From Rhabditoides inermis (Eukaryota > Nematoda > Chromadorea > Rhabditida > Rhabditidae), in the NCBI GenBank assembly GCA_963966185.1, contig CAWZYM010000217.1, forward strand, positions 186,001 through 250,000: 64,000 bases of DNA, read 5' to 3'. Below the pieces are notes generated by a model. It did no database searches. It worked only from the letters and a program-made list of their open reading frames with translations, and was not told the DNA's origin. Positions 12,528-24,935 of the stretch are shown one piece after another. Positions within the stretch are counted from its first letter, which is position 1. Every line of letters begins with the position of its first letter. The position numbers and the translations under genes were made by a program.

Positions 12528-15308
12528 AAGTGTTGAATGTCGAGTTATCACAGTTTCAACAAAGTGTTGAAAGTCGAGTTATCGCAGTTTCAACAAAGTT
12601 TTGAAAGTCGAGTTATCGCAGTTTCAACAAAGTGTTGAATGTCGAGTGATCGCAGTTTCAACAAAGTGTTGAATGTCGAGTTATCGCAGTTTCAACAAAG
12701 TTTTGAAAGTCCAGTTATCGCAGTTGCAACAAAGTGTTGAAAGTCGAGTTATCGTAGGTTCAACAAAGCGTTAAAAGTCGAGTTACCGCAGTTGCAACAA
12801 AGTGTTGAAAGCCGAGTTATCGTAGGTTCAACAAAGTGTTGAAAGTAGAGTTATCGTAGGTTCAACAAAGTGTTGAATGTCGAGTGATCGCAGTTTCAAC
12901 AAAGTGTTGAATGTCGAGTTATCGCAGTTTCAACAAAGTTTTGAAAGTCCAGTTATCGCAGTCTCAACAAAGTGTTGAAAGTCGAGTTATCGTAGGTTCA
13001 ACAAAGCGTTAAAAGTCGAGTTACCGCAGTTTCAACAAAGTGTTGAAAGTCGAGTTATCGTAGGTTCAACAAAGTGTTGAAAGTCGAGTTATCGTAGGTT
13101 CAACAAAGTGTTGAATGTCGAGTTATCGCATTTTAAACAAAGTGTTTAAAGTCGAGTTTTTTTAATGTTGAATGTCGAGTTATCGCAGTTTCAACAAAGT
13201 GTTGAAAGTCGAGATATCGCAGGTTCAACAAAGTGTTGAAAGTCGAGTTATCGCAGTTTCAACAAAGTGTTGAATGTCGAGTTATCGCAGTTTCAACAAA
13301 GTGTTGAAAGTCGAGTTATCGTAGGTTCAACAAAGTGTTGAATGTCGAGTTATCGCATTTTAAACAAAGTGTTTAAAGTCGAGTTATCGCAGTTTCAACA
13401 AAGTGTTGAATGTCGAGTTATCGCATTTTAAACAAAGTGTTTAAAGTCGAGTTATCGCAGTTTCAACAAAGTTTTGAAAGTCGAGTTATCGCAGTTTCAA
13501 CAAAGTGTTGAAAGTCGAGTTATCGCAGTTTCAACAAAGTGTTGAAAGTCGAGTTATCGCAGTTTCAACAAAGTTTTGAATGTCAAGTTATCGCAGTTTC
13601 AACAAAGTTTTGAATGTCGAGTTATCGCAGTTTCAACAAAGTGTTGAATGTCAAGTTATCGCAGTTTCAACAAAGTGTTGAAAGTCGAGTTATCGCAGTT
13701 TCAACAAAGTGTTGAATGTCGAGTGATCGCAGTTTCAACAAAGTGTTGAATGTCGAGTTATCGCAGTTTCAACAAAGTTTTGAAAGTCCAGTTATCGCAG
13801 TTGCAACAAAGTGTTGAAAGTCGAGTTATCGTAGGTTCAACAAAGCGTTAACAGTCGAGTTACCGCAGTTGCAACAAAGTGTTGAAAGCCGAGTTATCGT
13901 AGGTTCAACAAAGTGTTGAAAGTAGAGTTATCGTAGGTTCAACAAAGTGTTGAATGTCGAGTGATCGCAGTTTCAACAAAGTGTTGAATGTCGAGTTATC
14001 GCAGATTCAACAAAGTTTTGAATGTCGAGTTATCGCAGTTTCAACAAAGTGTTGAATGTCGAGTTATCGCAGTTTTAACAAAGTGTTGAATGTCGAGTTA
14101 TCACAGTTTCAACAAAGTGTTGAAAGTCGAGTTATCGCAGTTTCAACAAAGTTTTGAAAGTCGAGTTATCGCAGTTTCAACAAAGTGTTGAATGTCGAGT
14201 GATCGCAGTTTCAACAAAGTGTTGAATGTCGAGTTATCGCAGTTTCAACAAAGTTTTGAAAGTCCAGTTATCGCAGTTGCAACAAAGTGTTGAAAGTCGA
14301 GTTATCGTAGGTTCAACAAAGCGTTAAAAGTCGAGTTACCGCAGTTGCAACAAAGTGTTGAAAGCCGAGTTATCGTAGGTTCAACAAAGTGTTGAAAGTA
14401 GAGTTATCGTAGGTTCAACAAAGTGTTGAATGTCGAGTGATCGCAGTTTCAACAAAGTGTTGAATGTCGAGTTATCGCAGTTTCAACAAAGTTTTGAAAG
14501 TCCAGTTATCGCAGTCTCAACAAAGTGTTGAAAGTCGAGTTATCGTAGGTTCAACAAAGCGTTAAAAGTCGAGTTACCGCAGTTTCAACAAAGTGTTGAA
14601 AGTCGAGATATCGCAGGTTCAACAAAGTGTTGAAAGTCGAGTTATCGCAGTTTCAACAAAGTGTTGAATGTCGAGTTATCGCAGTTTCAACAAAGTGTTG
14701 AATGTCGATTTATCACAGTTTCAACAAAGTGTTGAAAGTCGAGTTATCGTAGGTTCAACAAAGTGTTGAATGTCGAGTTATTGCATTTTAAACAAAGTGT
14801 TTAAAGTCGAGTTATCGCAGTCTCAACAAAGTGTTGAAAGTCGAGTTATCGCAGTTTCAACAAAGTGTTGAAAGTCGAGTTATCGCAGTTTCAACAAAGT
14901 GTTGAAAGTCGAGTTATCGCAGTTTCAACAAAGTGTTGAATGTCGAGTGATCGCAGTTTCAACAAAGTGTTGAATGTCGAGTTATCGCAGTTTCAACAAA
15001 GTTTTGAAAGTCCAGTTATCGCAGTTGCAACAAAGTGTTGAAAGTCGAGTTATCGTAGGTTCAACAAAGCGTTAACAGTCGAGTTACCGCAGTTGCAACA
15101 AAGTGTTGAAAGCCGAGTTATCGTAGGTTCAACAAAGTGTTGAAAGTAGAGTTATCGTAGGTTCAACAAAGTGTTGAATGTCGAGTGATCGCGGTTTCAA
15201 CAAAGTGTTGAATGTCGAGTTATCGCAGATTCAACAAAGTTTTGAATGTCGAGTTATCGCAGTTTCAACAAAGTGTTGAATGTCGAGTTATCGCAGTTTT
15301 AACAAAGT
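12528..15308. repeat. 34-bp satellite array, block 3
   Basis: About 80 copies of the 34-bp unit between LTR element copies 2 and 3. Its left part reproduces the order of variants found after copy 1, including the shortened T-run unit near 13,157. No gene is seen. Confidence 0.96.
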
Positions 15309-16470
15309 TGTCAGTCCCGCGCTATCGATCACTGTAATCTCTTGATATACCGCTCTCTCTAGCGGGACCAATGACCCCGACCCCTGTCGTAAACGGCATG
15401 TGGTCCGTATCTTGTCTCTCATACGCATCAGTTATGTGGGCGCTCCGCTAGCGTGCGGCGGGCGCATCCGTGCAATAAAGCTTCGATCCCCCATCCTGGT
15501 CCCTTTGTAAGTGTGTTTGGAGCGGCCCATCACATACTTAACATTGGAGGTCCCTGAGTAACTTTGAGTGTGCAGAGGAGTAAGGCTAACGTGTCCCTTC
15601 TCCTCCCCTCAAAGGAACTGTCCCGACTCGAGCCGTATGAGTCCAAACCCCTTTCCCCCGTTCATTCCTGCTAGTATTCCTCGTCAGTCTACTAGTCTGC
15701 ACTGTATTCCCCGTCTGGAGCAGTTGCCAAGGAGGACGCGCGGAGAGGAGCCCGTCGCCAGGAGAGTCAACTACCGCTACACCACTCTCTTCTACCAGGA
15801 TGGAGAAGCAGCACTGGACATCACGAGTGAGCCATCTGTAGTATAGTCGCTAGCCACGATACCATGATTGATTAGGTTCTCATGTGTAGTAGCCTCTACA
15901 GTTGTTTTACAACCATTTCGATGTTCCGTTGCCATGATTGTACGTTATGATTTATCTCGAGTTACGGATCGTCGATTGTCTTGTATGTTTATGTGCCATC
16001 TGGATTGTTCTCTCACACATAGTATCTCTTCCATCTAAGACCCCCGAGGCTTTGGTAGATTGATCCGTGTCTAGAACTGCACTGTTTATTTAAGTGTTTC
16101 CATTGATGTTAGGGTATCACATTGTATTCACCCATAGGACCCAAGAGGCTATGTAGTGTAGAATCATGCTGACCTACCCGGAGTACAAAACATTTTAAAA
16201 GCAATCGAGGCCGATTGCTCCCTAAAGGGTGGGGATGTCAGTCCCGCGCTATCGATCACTGTAATCTCTTGATATACCGCTCTCTCTAGCGGGACCAATG
16301 ACCCCGACCCCTGTCGTAAACGGCATGTGGTCCGTATCTTGTCTCTCATACGCATCAGTTATGTGGGCGCTCCGCTAGCGTGCGGCGGGCGCATCCGTGC
16401 AATAAAGCTTCGATCCCCCATCCTGGTCCCTTTGTAAGTGTGTTTGGAGCGGCCCATCACATACTTAACA
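15309..16470 (+). mobile_element. Non-autonomous LTR retrotransposon (TRIM-like), copy 3
   Basis: Same element, 3,943 bp downstream of copy 2, with LTRs at 15309-15543 and 16236-16470 and the same AAGT flanks. Interior and LTRs look identical to the other copies by eye, so its amplification is recent. Confidence 0.92.
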
Positions 16471-17018
16471 AAGTGTTGAATGTCGAGTTATCACAGTTTC
16501 AACAAAGTGTTGAAAGTCGAGTTATCGCAGTTTCAACAAAGTTTTGAAAGTCGAGTTATCGCAGTTTCAACAAAGTGTTGAAAGTCGAGTTATCGCAGTT
16601 TCAACAAAGTGTTGAATGTCGAGTTATCGCAGTTTCAACAAAGTGTTGAATGTCGAGTGATCGCAGTTTCAACAAAGTGTTGAATGTCGAGTTATCGCAG
16701 TTTCAACAAAGTTTTGAAAGTCCAGTTATCGCAGTTGCAACAAAGTGTTGAAAGTCGAGTTATCGTAGGTTCAACAAAGCGTTAACAGTCGAGTTACCGC
16801 AGTTGCAACAAAGTGTTGAAAGCCGAGTTATCGTAGGTTCAACAAAGTGTTGAAAGTAGAGTTATCGTAGGTTCAACAAAGTGTTGAATGTCGAGTGATC
16901 GCGGTTTCAACAAAGTGTTGAATGTCGAGTTATCGCAGATTCAACAAAGTTTTGAATGTCGAGTTATCGCAGTTTCAACAAAGTGTTGAATGTCGAGTTA
17001 TCGCAGTTTTAACAAAGT
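16471..17018. repeat. 34-bp satellite array, block 4 (short)
   Basis: Only about 16 copies of the 34-bp unit separate LTR element copies 3 and 4. The first units match those after the other element copies and the last units match those before them, so most of the intervening array was lost or never duplicated here. Confidence 0.95.
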
Positions 17019-18180
17019 TGTCAGTCCCGCGCTATCGATCACTGTAATCTCTTGATATACCGCTCTCTCTAGCGGGACCAATGACCCCGACCCCTGTCGT
17101 AAACGGCATGTGGTCCGTATCTTGTCTCTCATACGCATCAGTTATGTGGGCGCTCCGCTAGCGTGCGGCGGGCGCATCCGTGCAATAAAGCTTCGATCCC
17201 CCATCCTGGTCCCTTTGTAAGTGTGTTTGGAGCGGCCCATCACATACTTAACATTGGAGGTCCCTGAGTAACTTTGAGTGTGCAGAGGAGTAAGGCTAAC
17301 GTGTCCCTTCTCCTCCCCTCAAAGGAACTGTCCCGACTCGAGCCGTATGAGTCCAAACCCCTTTCCCCCGTTCATTCCTGCTAGTATTCCTCGTCAGTCT
17401 ACTAGTCTGCACTGTATTCCCCGTCTGGAGCAGTTGCCAAGGAGGACGCGCGGAGAGGAGCCCGTCGCCAGGAGAGTCAACTACCGCTACACCACTCTCT
17501 TCTACCAGGATGGAGAAGCAGCACTGGACATCACGAGTGAGCCATCTGTAGTATAGTCGCTAGCCACGATACCATGATTGATTAGGTTCTCATGTGTAGT
17601 AGCCTCTACAGTTGTTTTACAACCATTTCGATGTTCCGTTGCCATGATTGTACGTTATGATTTATCTCGAGTTACGGATCGTCGATTGTCTTGTATGTTT
17701 ATGTGCCATCTGGATTGTTCTCTCACACATAGTATCTCTTCCATCTAAGACCCCCGAGGCTTTGGTAGATTGATCCGTGTCTAGAACTGCACTGTTTATT
17801 TAAGTGTTTCCATTGATGTTAGGGTATCACATTGTATTCACCCATAGGACCCAAGAGGCTATGTAGTGTAGAATCATGCTGACCTACCCGGAGTACAAAA
17901 CATTTTAAAAGCAATCGAGGCCGATTGCTCCCTAAAGGGTGGGGATGTCAGTCCCGCGCTATCGATCACTGTAATCTCTTGATATACCGCTCTCTCTAGC
18001 GGGACCAATGACCCCGACCCCTGTCGTAAACGGCATGTGGTCCGTATCTTGTCTCTCATACGCATCAGTTATGTGGGCGCTCCGCTAGCGTGCGGCGGGC
18101 GCATCCGTGCAATAAAGCTTCGATCCCCCATCCTGGTCCCTTTGTAAGTGTGTTTGGAGCGGCCCATCACATACTTAACA
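17019..18180 (+). mobile_element. Non-autonomous LTR retrotransposon (TRIM-like), copy 4
   Basis: Same element, 1,710 bp downstream of copy 3. LTRs are 17019-17253 and 17946-18180, flanked by AAGT. It is the last copy in the window. Confidence 0.92.
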
Positions 18181-21100
18181 AAGTGTTGAATGTCGAGTTA
18201 TCACAGTTTCAACAAAGTGTTGAAAGTCGAGTTATCGCAGTTTCAACAAAGTTTTGAAAGTCGAGTTATCGCAGTTTCAACAAAGTGTTGAATGTCGAGT
18301 GATCGCAGTTTCAACAAAGTGTTGAATGTCGAGTTATCGCAGTTTCAACAAAGTTTTGAAAGTCCAGTTATCGCAGTTGCAACAAAGTGTTGAAAGTCGA
18401 GTTATCGTAGGTTCAACAAAGCGTTAAAAGTCGAGTTACCGCAGTTGCAACAAAGTGTTGAAAGCCGAGTTATCGTAGGTTCAACAAAGTGTTGAAAGTA
18501 GAGTTATCGTAGGTTCAACAAAGTGTTGAATGTCGAGTGATCGCAGTTTCAACAAAGTGTTGAATGTCGAGTTATCGCAGTTTCAACAAAGTTTTGAAAG
18601 TCCAGTTATCGCAGTCTCAACAAAGTGTTGAAAGTCGAGTTATCGTAGGTTCAACAAAGCGTTAAAAGTCGAGTTACCGCAGTTTCAACAAAGTGTTGAA
18701 AGTCGAGTTATCGTAGGTTCAACAAAGTGTTGAAAGTCGAGTTATCGTAGGTTCAACAAAGTGTTGAATGTCGAGTTATCGCATTTTAAACAAAGTGTTT
18801 AAAGTCGAGTTTTTTTAATGTTGAATGTCGAGTTATCGCAGTTTCAACAAAGTGTTGAAAGTCGAGATATCGCAGGTTCAACAAAGTGTTGAAAGTCGAG
18901 TTATCGCAGTTTCAACAAAGTGTTGAATGTCGAGTTATCGCAGTTTCAACAAAGTGTTGAAAGTCGAGTTATCGTAGGTTCAACAAAGTGTTGAATGTCG
19001 AGTTATCGCATTTTAAACAAAGTGTTTAAAGTCGAGTTATCGCAGTTTCAACAAAGTGTTGAATGTCGAGTTATCGCATTTTAAACAAAGTGTTTAAAGT
19101 CGAGTTATCGCAGTTTCAACAAAGTTTTGAAAGTCGAGTTATCGCAGTTTCAACAAAGTGTTGAATGTCGAGTTATCGCAGTTTCAACAAAGTGTTGAAA
19201 GTCGAGTTATCGCAGTTTCAACAAAGTTTTGAATGTCAAGTTATCGCAGTTTCAACAAAGTTTTGAATGTCGAGTTATCGCAGTTTCAACAAAGTGTTGA
19301 ATGTCAAGTTATCGCAGTTTCAACAAAGTGTTGAAAGTCGAGTTATCGCAGTTTCAACAAAGTTTTGAATGTCGAGTTATCGTAGGTTCAACAAAGTGTT
19401 GAAAGTCGAGTTATCGTAGGTTCAACAAAGTGTTGAATGTCGAGTTATCGCATTTTAAACAAAGTGTTTAAAGTCGAGTTTTTTTAATGTTGAATGTCGA
19501 GTTATCGCAGTTTCAACAAAGTGTTGAAAGTCGAGTTATCGCAGTTTCAACAAAGTGTTGAATGTCGAGTTATCGCAGTTTCAACAAAGTGTTGAAAGTC
19601 GAGTTATCGCAGTTTCAACAAAGTGTTGAATGTCGAGTTATCACAGTTTCAACAAAGTGTTGAAAGTCGAGTTATCGTAGGTTCAACAAAGTGTTGAATG
19701 TCGAGTTATCGCATTTTAAACAAAGTGGTTAAAGTCGAGTTATCGCAGTTTCAACAAAGTGTTGAAAGTCGAGTTATCGCAGTTTCAACAAAGTGTTGAA
19801 AGTCGAGTTATCGCAGTTTCAACAAAGTTTTGAATGTCGAGTTATCGCAGTTTCAACAAAGTGTTGAATGTCGAGTTATCGCAGTTTCAACAAAGTGTTG
19901 AAAGTCGAGTTATCGTAGGTTCAACAAAGTGTTAAAAGTCGAGTTACCGCAGTTGCAACAAAGTGTTGAAAGCCGAGTTATCGTAGGTTCAACAAAGTGT
20001 TGAAAGTAGAGTTATCGTAGGTTCAACAAAGTGTTGAATGTCGAGTGATCGCAGTTTCAACAAAGTGTTGAATGTCGAGTTATCGCAGTTTCAACAAAGT
20101 TTTGAAAGTCCAGTTATCGCAGTCTCAACAAAGTGTTGAAAGTCGAGTTATCGTAGGTTCAACAAAGCGTTAAAAGTCGAGTTACCGCAGTTTCAACAAA
20201 GTGTTGAAAGTCGAGTTATCGTAGGTTCAACAAAGTGTTGAAAGTCGAGTTATCGTAGGTTCAACAAAGTGTTGAATGTCGAGTTATCGCATTTTAAACA
20301 AAGTGTTTAAAGTCGAGTTTTTTAATGTTGAATGTCGAGTTATCGCAGTTTCAACAAAGTGTTGAAAGTCGAGTTATCGTAGGTTCAACAAAGTGTTGAA
20401 AGTCGAGTTATCGTAGGTTCAACAAAGTGTTGAATGTCGAGTTATCGCAGTTTCAACAAAGTGTTTAAAGTCGAGTTTTTTAATGTTGAAAGTCGAGTCA
20501 TCGCAGTTTCAACAAAGTGTTGAAAGTCGAGTTATCGCAGTTTCAACAAAGTGTTGAAAGTCGAGTTATCGCAGTTTCAACAAAGTGTTGAAAGTCGAGT
20601 TATCGCAGTTTCAACAAAGTTTTGAATGTCAAGTTATCGCAGTTTCAACAAAGTTTTGAATGTCGAGTTATCGCAGTTTCAACAAAGTGTTGAATGTCAA
20701 GTTATCGCAGTTTCAACAAAGTGTTGAAAGTCGAGTTATCGCAGTTTCAAAAAAGTTTTGAATGTCGAGTTATCGTAGGTTCAACAAAGTGTTGAAAGTC
20801 GAGTTATCGTAGGTTCAACAAAGTGTTGAATGTCGAGTTATCGCATTTTAAACAAAGTGTTTAAAGTCGAGTTTTTTTAATGTTGAATGTCGAGTTATCG
20901 CAGTTTCAACAAAGTGTTGAAAGTCGAGTTATCGCAGTTTCAACAAAGTGTTGAATGTCGAGTTATCGCAGTTTCAACAAAGTGTTGAAAGTCGAGTTAT
21001 CGCAGTTTCAACAAAGTGTTGAATGTCGAGTTATCACAGTTTCAACAAAGTGTTGAAAGTCGAGTTATCGTAGGTTCAACAAAGTGTTGAATGTCGAGTT

Positions 21101-22592
21101 ATCGCATTTTAAACAAAGTGGTTAAAGTCGAGTTATCGCAGTTTCAACAAAGTGTTGAAAGTCGAGTTATCGCAGTTTCAACAAAGTGTTGAAAGTCGAG
21201 TTATCGCAGTTTCAACAAAGTTTTGAATGTCGAGTTATCGCAGTTTCAACAAAGTGATGAATGTCGAGTGATCGCAGTTTCAACAAAGTGTTGAATGTCG
21301 AGTTATCGCAGTTTCAACAAAGTTTTGAAAGTCCAGTTATCGCAGTCTCAACAAAGTGTTGAAAGTCGAGTTATCGTAGGTTCAACAAAGCGTTAAAAGT
21401 CGAGTTACCGCAGTTTCAACAAAGTGTTGAATGTCGAGTTATCGCAGTTTCAACAAAGTGTTGAAAGTCGAGTTATCGTAGGTTCAACAAAGTGTTGAAT
21501 GTCGAGTTATTGCATTTTAAACAAAGTGTTTAAAGTCGAGTTATCGCAGTCTCAACAAAGTGTTGAAAGTCGAGTTATCGCAGTTTCAACAAAGTGTTGA
21601 AAGTCGAGTTATCGCAGTTTCAACAAAGTGTTGAAAGTCGAGTTATCGTAGGTTCAACAAAGTGTTAAAAGTCGAGTTACCGCAGTTGCAACAAAGTGTT
21701 GAAAGCCGAGTTATCGTAGGTTCAACAAAGTGTTGAAAGTAGAGTTATCGTAGGTTCAACAAAGTGTTGAATGTCGAGTGATCGCAGTTTCAACAAAGTG
21801 TTGAATGTCGAGTTATCGCAGTTTCAACAAAGTTTTGAAAGTCCAGTTATCGCAGTCTCAACAAAGTGTTGAAAGTCGAGTTATCGTAGGTTCAACAAAG
21901 CGTTAAAAGTCGAGTTACCGCAGTTTCAACAAAGTGTTGAAAGTCGAGTTATCGTAGGTTCAACAAAGTGTTGAAAGTCGAGTTATCGTAGGTTCAACAA
22001 AGTGTTGAATGTCGAGTTATCGCATTTTAAACAAAGTGTTTAAAGTCGAGTTTTTTAATGTTGAATGTCGAGTTATCGCAGTTTCAACAAAGTGTTGAAA
22101 GTCGAGATATCGCAGGTTCAACAAAGTGTTGAAAGTCGAGTTATCGCAGTTTCAACAAAGTGTTGAAAGTCGAGATATCGCAGGTTCAACAAAGTGTTGA
22201 AAGTCGAGTTATCGCAGTTTCAACAAAGTGTTGAATGTCGAGTTATCGCAGTTTCAACAAAGTGTTGAAAGTCGAGTTATCGCAGTTTCAACAAAGTGTT
22301 GAATGTCGAGTTATCGCAGTTTCAACAAAGTGTTGAATGTCGAGTTATCACAGTTTCAACAAAGTGTTGAATGTCGAGTTATCACAGTTTCAACAAAGTG
22401 TTGAAAGTCGAGTTATCGCAGTTTCAACAAAGTGTTGAATGTCGAGTTATCGCATTTTAAACAAAGTTTTGAAAGTCGAGTTATCGCAGTTTCAACAAAG
22501 TGTTGAAAGTCGAGTTATCGCAGTTTCAACAAAGTGTTGAAAGTCGAGTTATCGCAGTTTCAACAAAGTTTTGAATGTCAAGTTATCGCAGT
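18181..22592. repeat. 34-bp satellite array, block 5
   Basis: About 130 copies of the 34-bp unit. The shortened unit with a T-run recurs near 18,810, 19,480, 20,318, 20,470, 20,870 and 22,055, marking internal higher-order copies. The array stops abruptly at about 22,592 where a CCCCCTTTCATAC sequence begins. Confidence 0.96.
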
Positions 22593-23720
22593 TCCCCCTT
22601 TCATACTAAATTTTACTATGGTGTCTGTCTGTCTGTCTTTCCGGATCGATATCTCTCTTCAAAACTAATCCTACTTGTTGAATTTTTCAAAAAAGTTTTC
22701 TCTTATACTAATATCGCAAAATTCCAAATATCTCGTCAATAGCGATCTCCTAATCATAATTATCACCTAATCTCTTAATTATGGAGAAAAATTTCAAAAT
22801 ACTTCAAATTGAACGAAACTTGGAGGGTAGGTGAATCGACCTAGAAAAAATCGATAGCCGCGATACCAGCTGCCTGTGACCTCATCTTCATGCCCAAATA
22901 GGCGAATGTACCCAAAATGCACCCAAAATTCATGATCTTCGATTTCTATAAAAATTGAATAGAAGAAAGATTACGTATGATAGATTATAGAAACTGGTTT
23001 CCTTTTTCGAAAAGTCACCAAATATGGCGAATATGATCGACTTTTCGTACAGACGAGATAGAGGGTCCAATTTGTAAACTTAAGCTTTTATGGGCAAAAA
23101 AGCCCTTCTGTCAAATTTTCAGAACGATCGGATTTTGTCTTCATACAGTATTAGACATTTTCTGAGCGCGCGTTACTTGCTGGGGTCGCGCCCACCGGAT
23201 TGCTCGCTACCAGCCGCCAGGTCAACCGATCGATATCGAATAGTTGGCATTCGCAATCACTGACCCATATCCACTCAGTTGTGTAGTTAGTAGTTTTTGA
23301 TAGAAATATGTCTAAATATAACAAGAATGAATTGAGTCAGTGGAAAAAGACAAAATTTCTATCTTCAACGAATGACTTTGACAAAACGAAACGTTGAAGG
23401 TTGAAAGTTAAGTAAATTGTTTCTAGACATCAATAGATAGTGTTTTCCAACGATGAAATCAACCTCAAACTGTTTCAAACTCCTTCACACGTGCGCACAA
23501 CGTGTTAGGGCGCGCCAGCCGGCTTCTTTTCTCGAAGTCATTGTAGACGTAATATAGAACTGTGTACTGTATATATAAGTTTCGAGTTTATTACCTGTAC
23601 TCTTGTACATATTCAGCCTGAAATTCCGCTTTTCGATGCAGTACAGTGTCGAGTGGAAGTGAGGTGAGGTGAGAATCGAGTTCACCTTACATGTCATTTG
23701 GTAAGCACAGGCGATCAAAT
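22593..23720. repeat. Dispersed repeat, copy A (unclassified)
   Basis: From about 22,727 this sequence is clearly related to 24,950-26,110: shared blocks include GAACGAAACTTGGAGGGTAG, AATCGATAGCCGCGATACCA and a GC-rich GGGCGCGCCAGCCGG tail. Divergence is visible to the eye (substitutions and small indels), so the copies are old. It starts with a (GTCT)n run near 22,622. No long open frame and no terminal repeats could be defined, so the class is unknown. Confidence 0.75.
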
Positions 23721-23729
23721 TATATTTTC

Positions 23730-23940
23730 AGAACGTGAGAGAGTAGACAGAAGGGAAAGAAAACAGTAGATAAGAGATTAGTACTTTCTGTTTAAAAAAG
23801 TTTTTACATAACTGTCTCTCGAAAGTCGCAGTGACTACTGCAGATGTGAGAATAGAAGAGTAGACAGAAGGTGCCATAGTACTGTCTCTAGAAAGTTGTT
23901 GTCATCGATGCAGAGACGTGAGAATAGACAAGAAAAAGAC

Positions 23941-23995
<55 letters not shown>

Positions 23996-24146
23996 GGAGG
24001 AGAAGGAGGGAAGAGAGAGAGTAGGCATAACTGTCTCTCGAAAGTCGCAGTGACTGCTGCAGACGTGAGAGTAGAAGAGTAGACAAAAGGTAACATAGTA
24101 CTTTTTCTAGAATGTTGTTGTCACCGCTGCGAAGACGTGAGATTGG

Positions 24147-24197
<51 letters not shown>

Positions 24198-24935
24198 AGA
24201 AAGGAGGGAGAATAGGCATAACTGTCTCTCCATAGTCGCAGTGACTGCTGTAGATGTGAGAGTAGAAGAGTAGACAGAAGGTGCCATAGTACTGTCTCTA
24301 GAAAATTGTTGTCACCGATGCGGAGACGTGAGAATAGACAAGAGAGAGAAAGATGGGGAGAGAGAGAGAAGGTAGGAGAGAGAAAAGAGGAGAGAGAAGG
24401 GAGAGTAGACATAACTGTCTTTCGAAAGTCGCAGTGATAGTGATTACTGCAGATGTGAAAGTAAGAGTGGAAGAGGTGACGAAAGGTGAAAGTAGACAGA
24501 AGAAAACATAGTAATGTCTCTAGAAAGTTTTTGTCACATTGAAAGAAAAAGATGCAGTAGACAAACAAGAGCATATGTAGTATTAGTATTGTCTCTAGAA
24601 AGTTGACAGTAGAGTAGACAATAGAGAATATAATACTGTTTCTAGAGAACATAATACTGAAAGAGAAAGAGAAAGAGAGAAAGAGATAGGGAGACAGTGG
24701 TGGAGGGAGAAGAGAGAGAGGAGAGATAGGGGAAAGTAGAACTGTGTCGAGGGGAGAGAGAGAGAGAGAGAAAGAGAGAAAGAGAGAGAGAGAGAGGGGG
24801 GCGGGGGGGGAGGAGGAGGGAGATAGGATGGAAAGTAGACAGAACAGTGTAGAGGAGAAAGAGATGGGGCGGTGTACATCTGTGAAACATAAAATAGGTG
24901 AAAAAGAAGTAGGAGAGATAGTTAGAAAAGACAAA
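23730..24935. repeat. GA/CT-rich DNA with decayed 64-bp satellite units
   Basis: Long (GA)n runs alternate with diverged 64-bp-satellite pieces recognisable from TCTCTAGAAAGT, GATGCAGAGACGTGAGA and GTAGACAGAAG motifs (for example 23,880-23,940, 24,290-24,340, 24,510-24,540). The Ser/Leu-rich open frames on the minus strand come from the GA repeats and are not credible genes. Confidence 0.85.

Noticed and set aside
789..22592. CRISPR-like look of regular short repeats
   Set aside because: There are no unique spacers; the 34-bp units are contiguous. The genome is eukaryotic with introns. It is a satellite.
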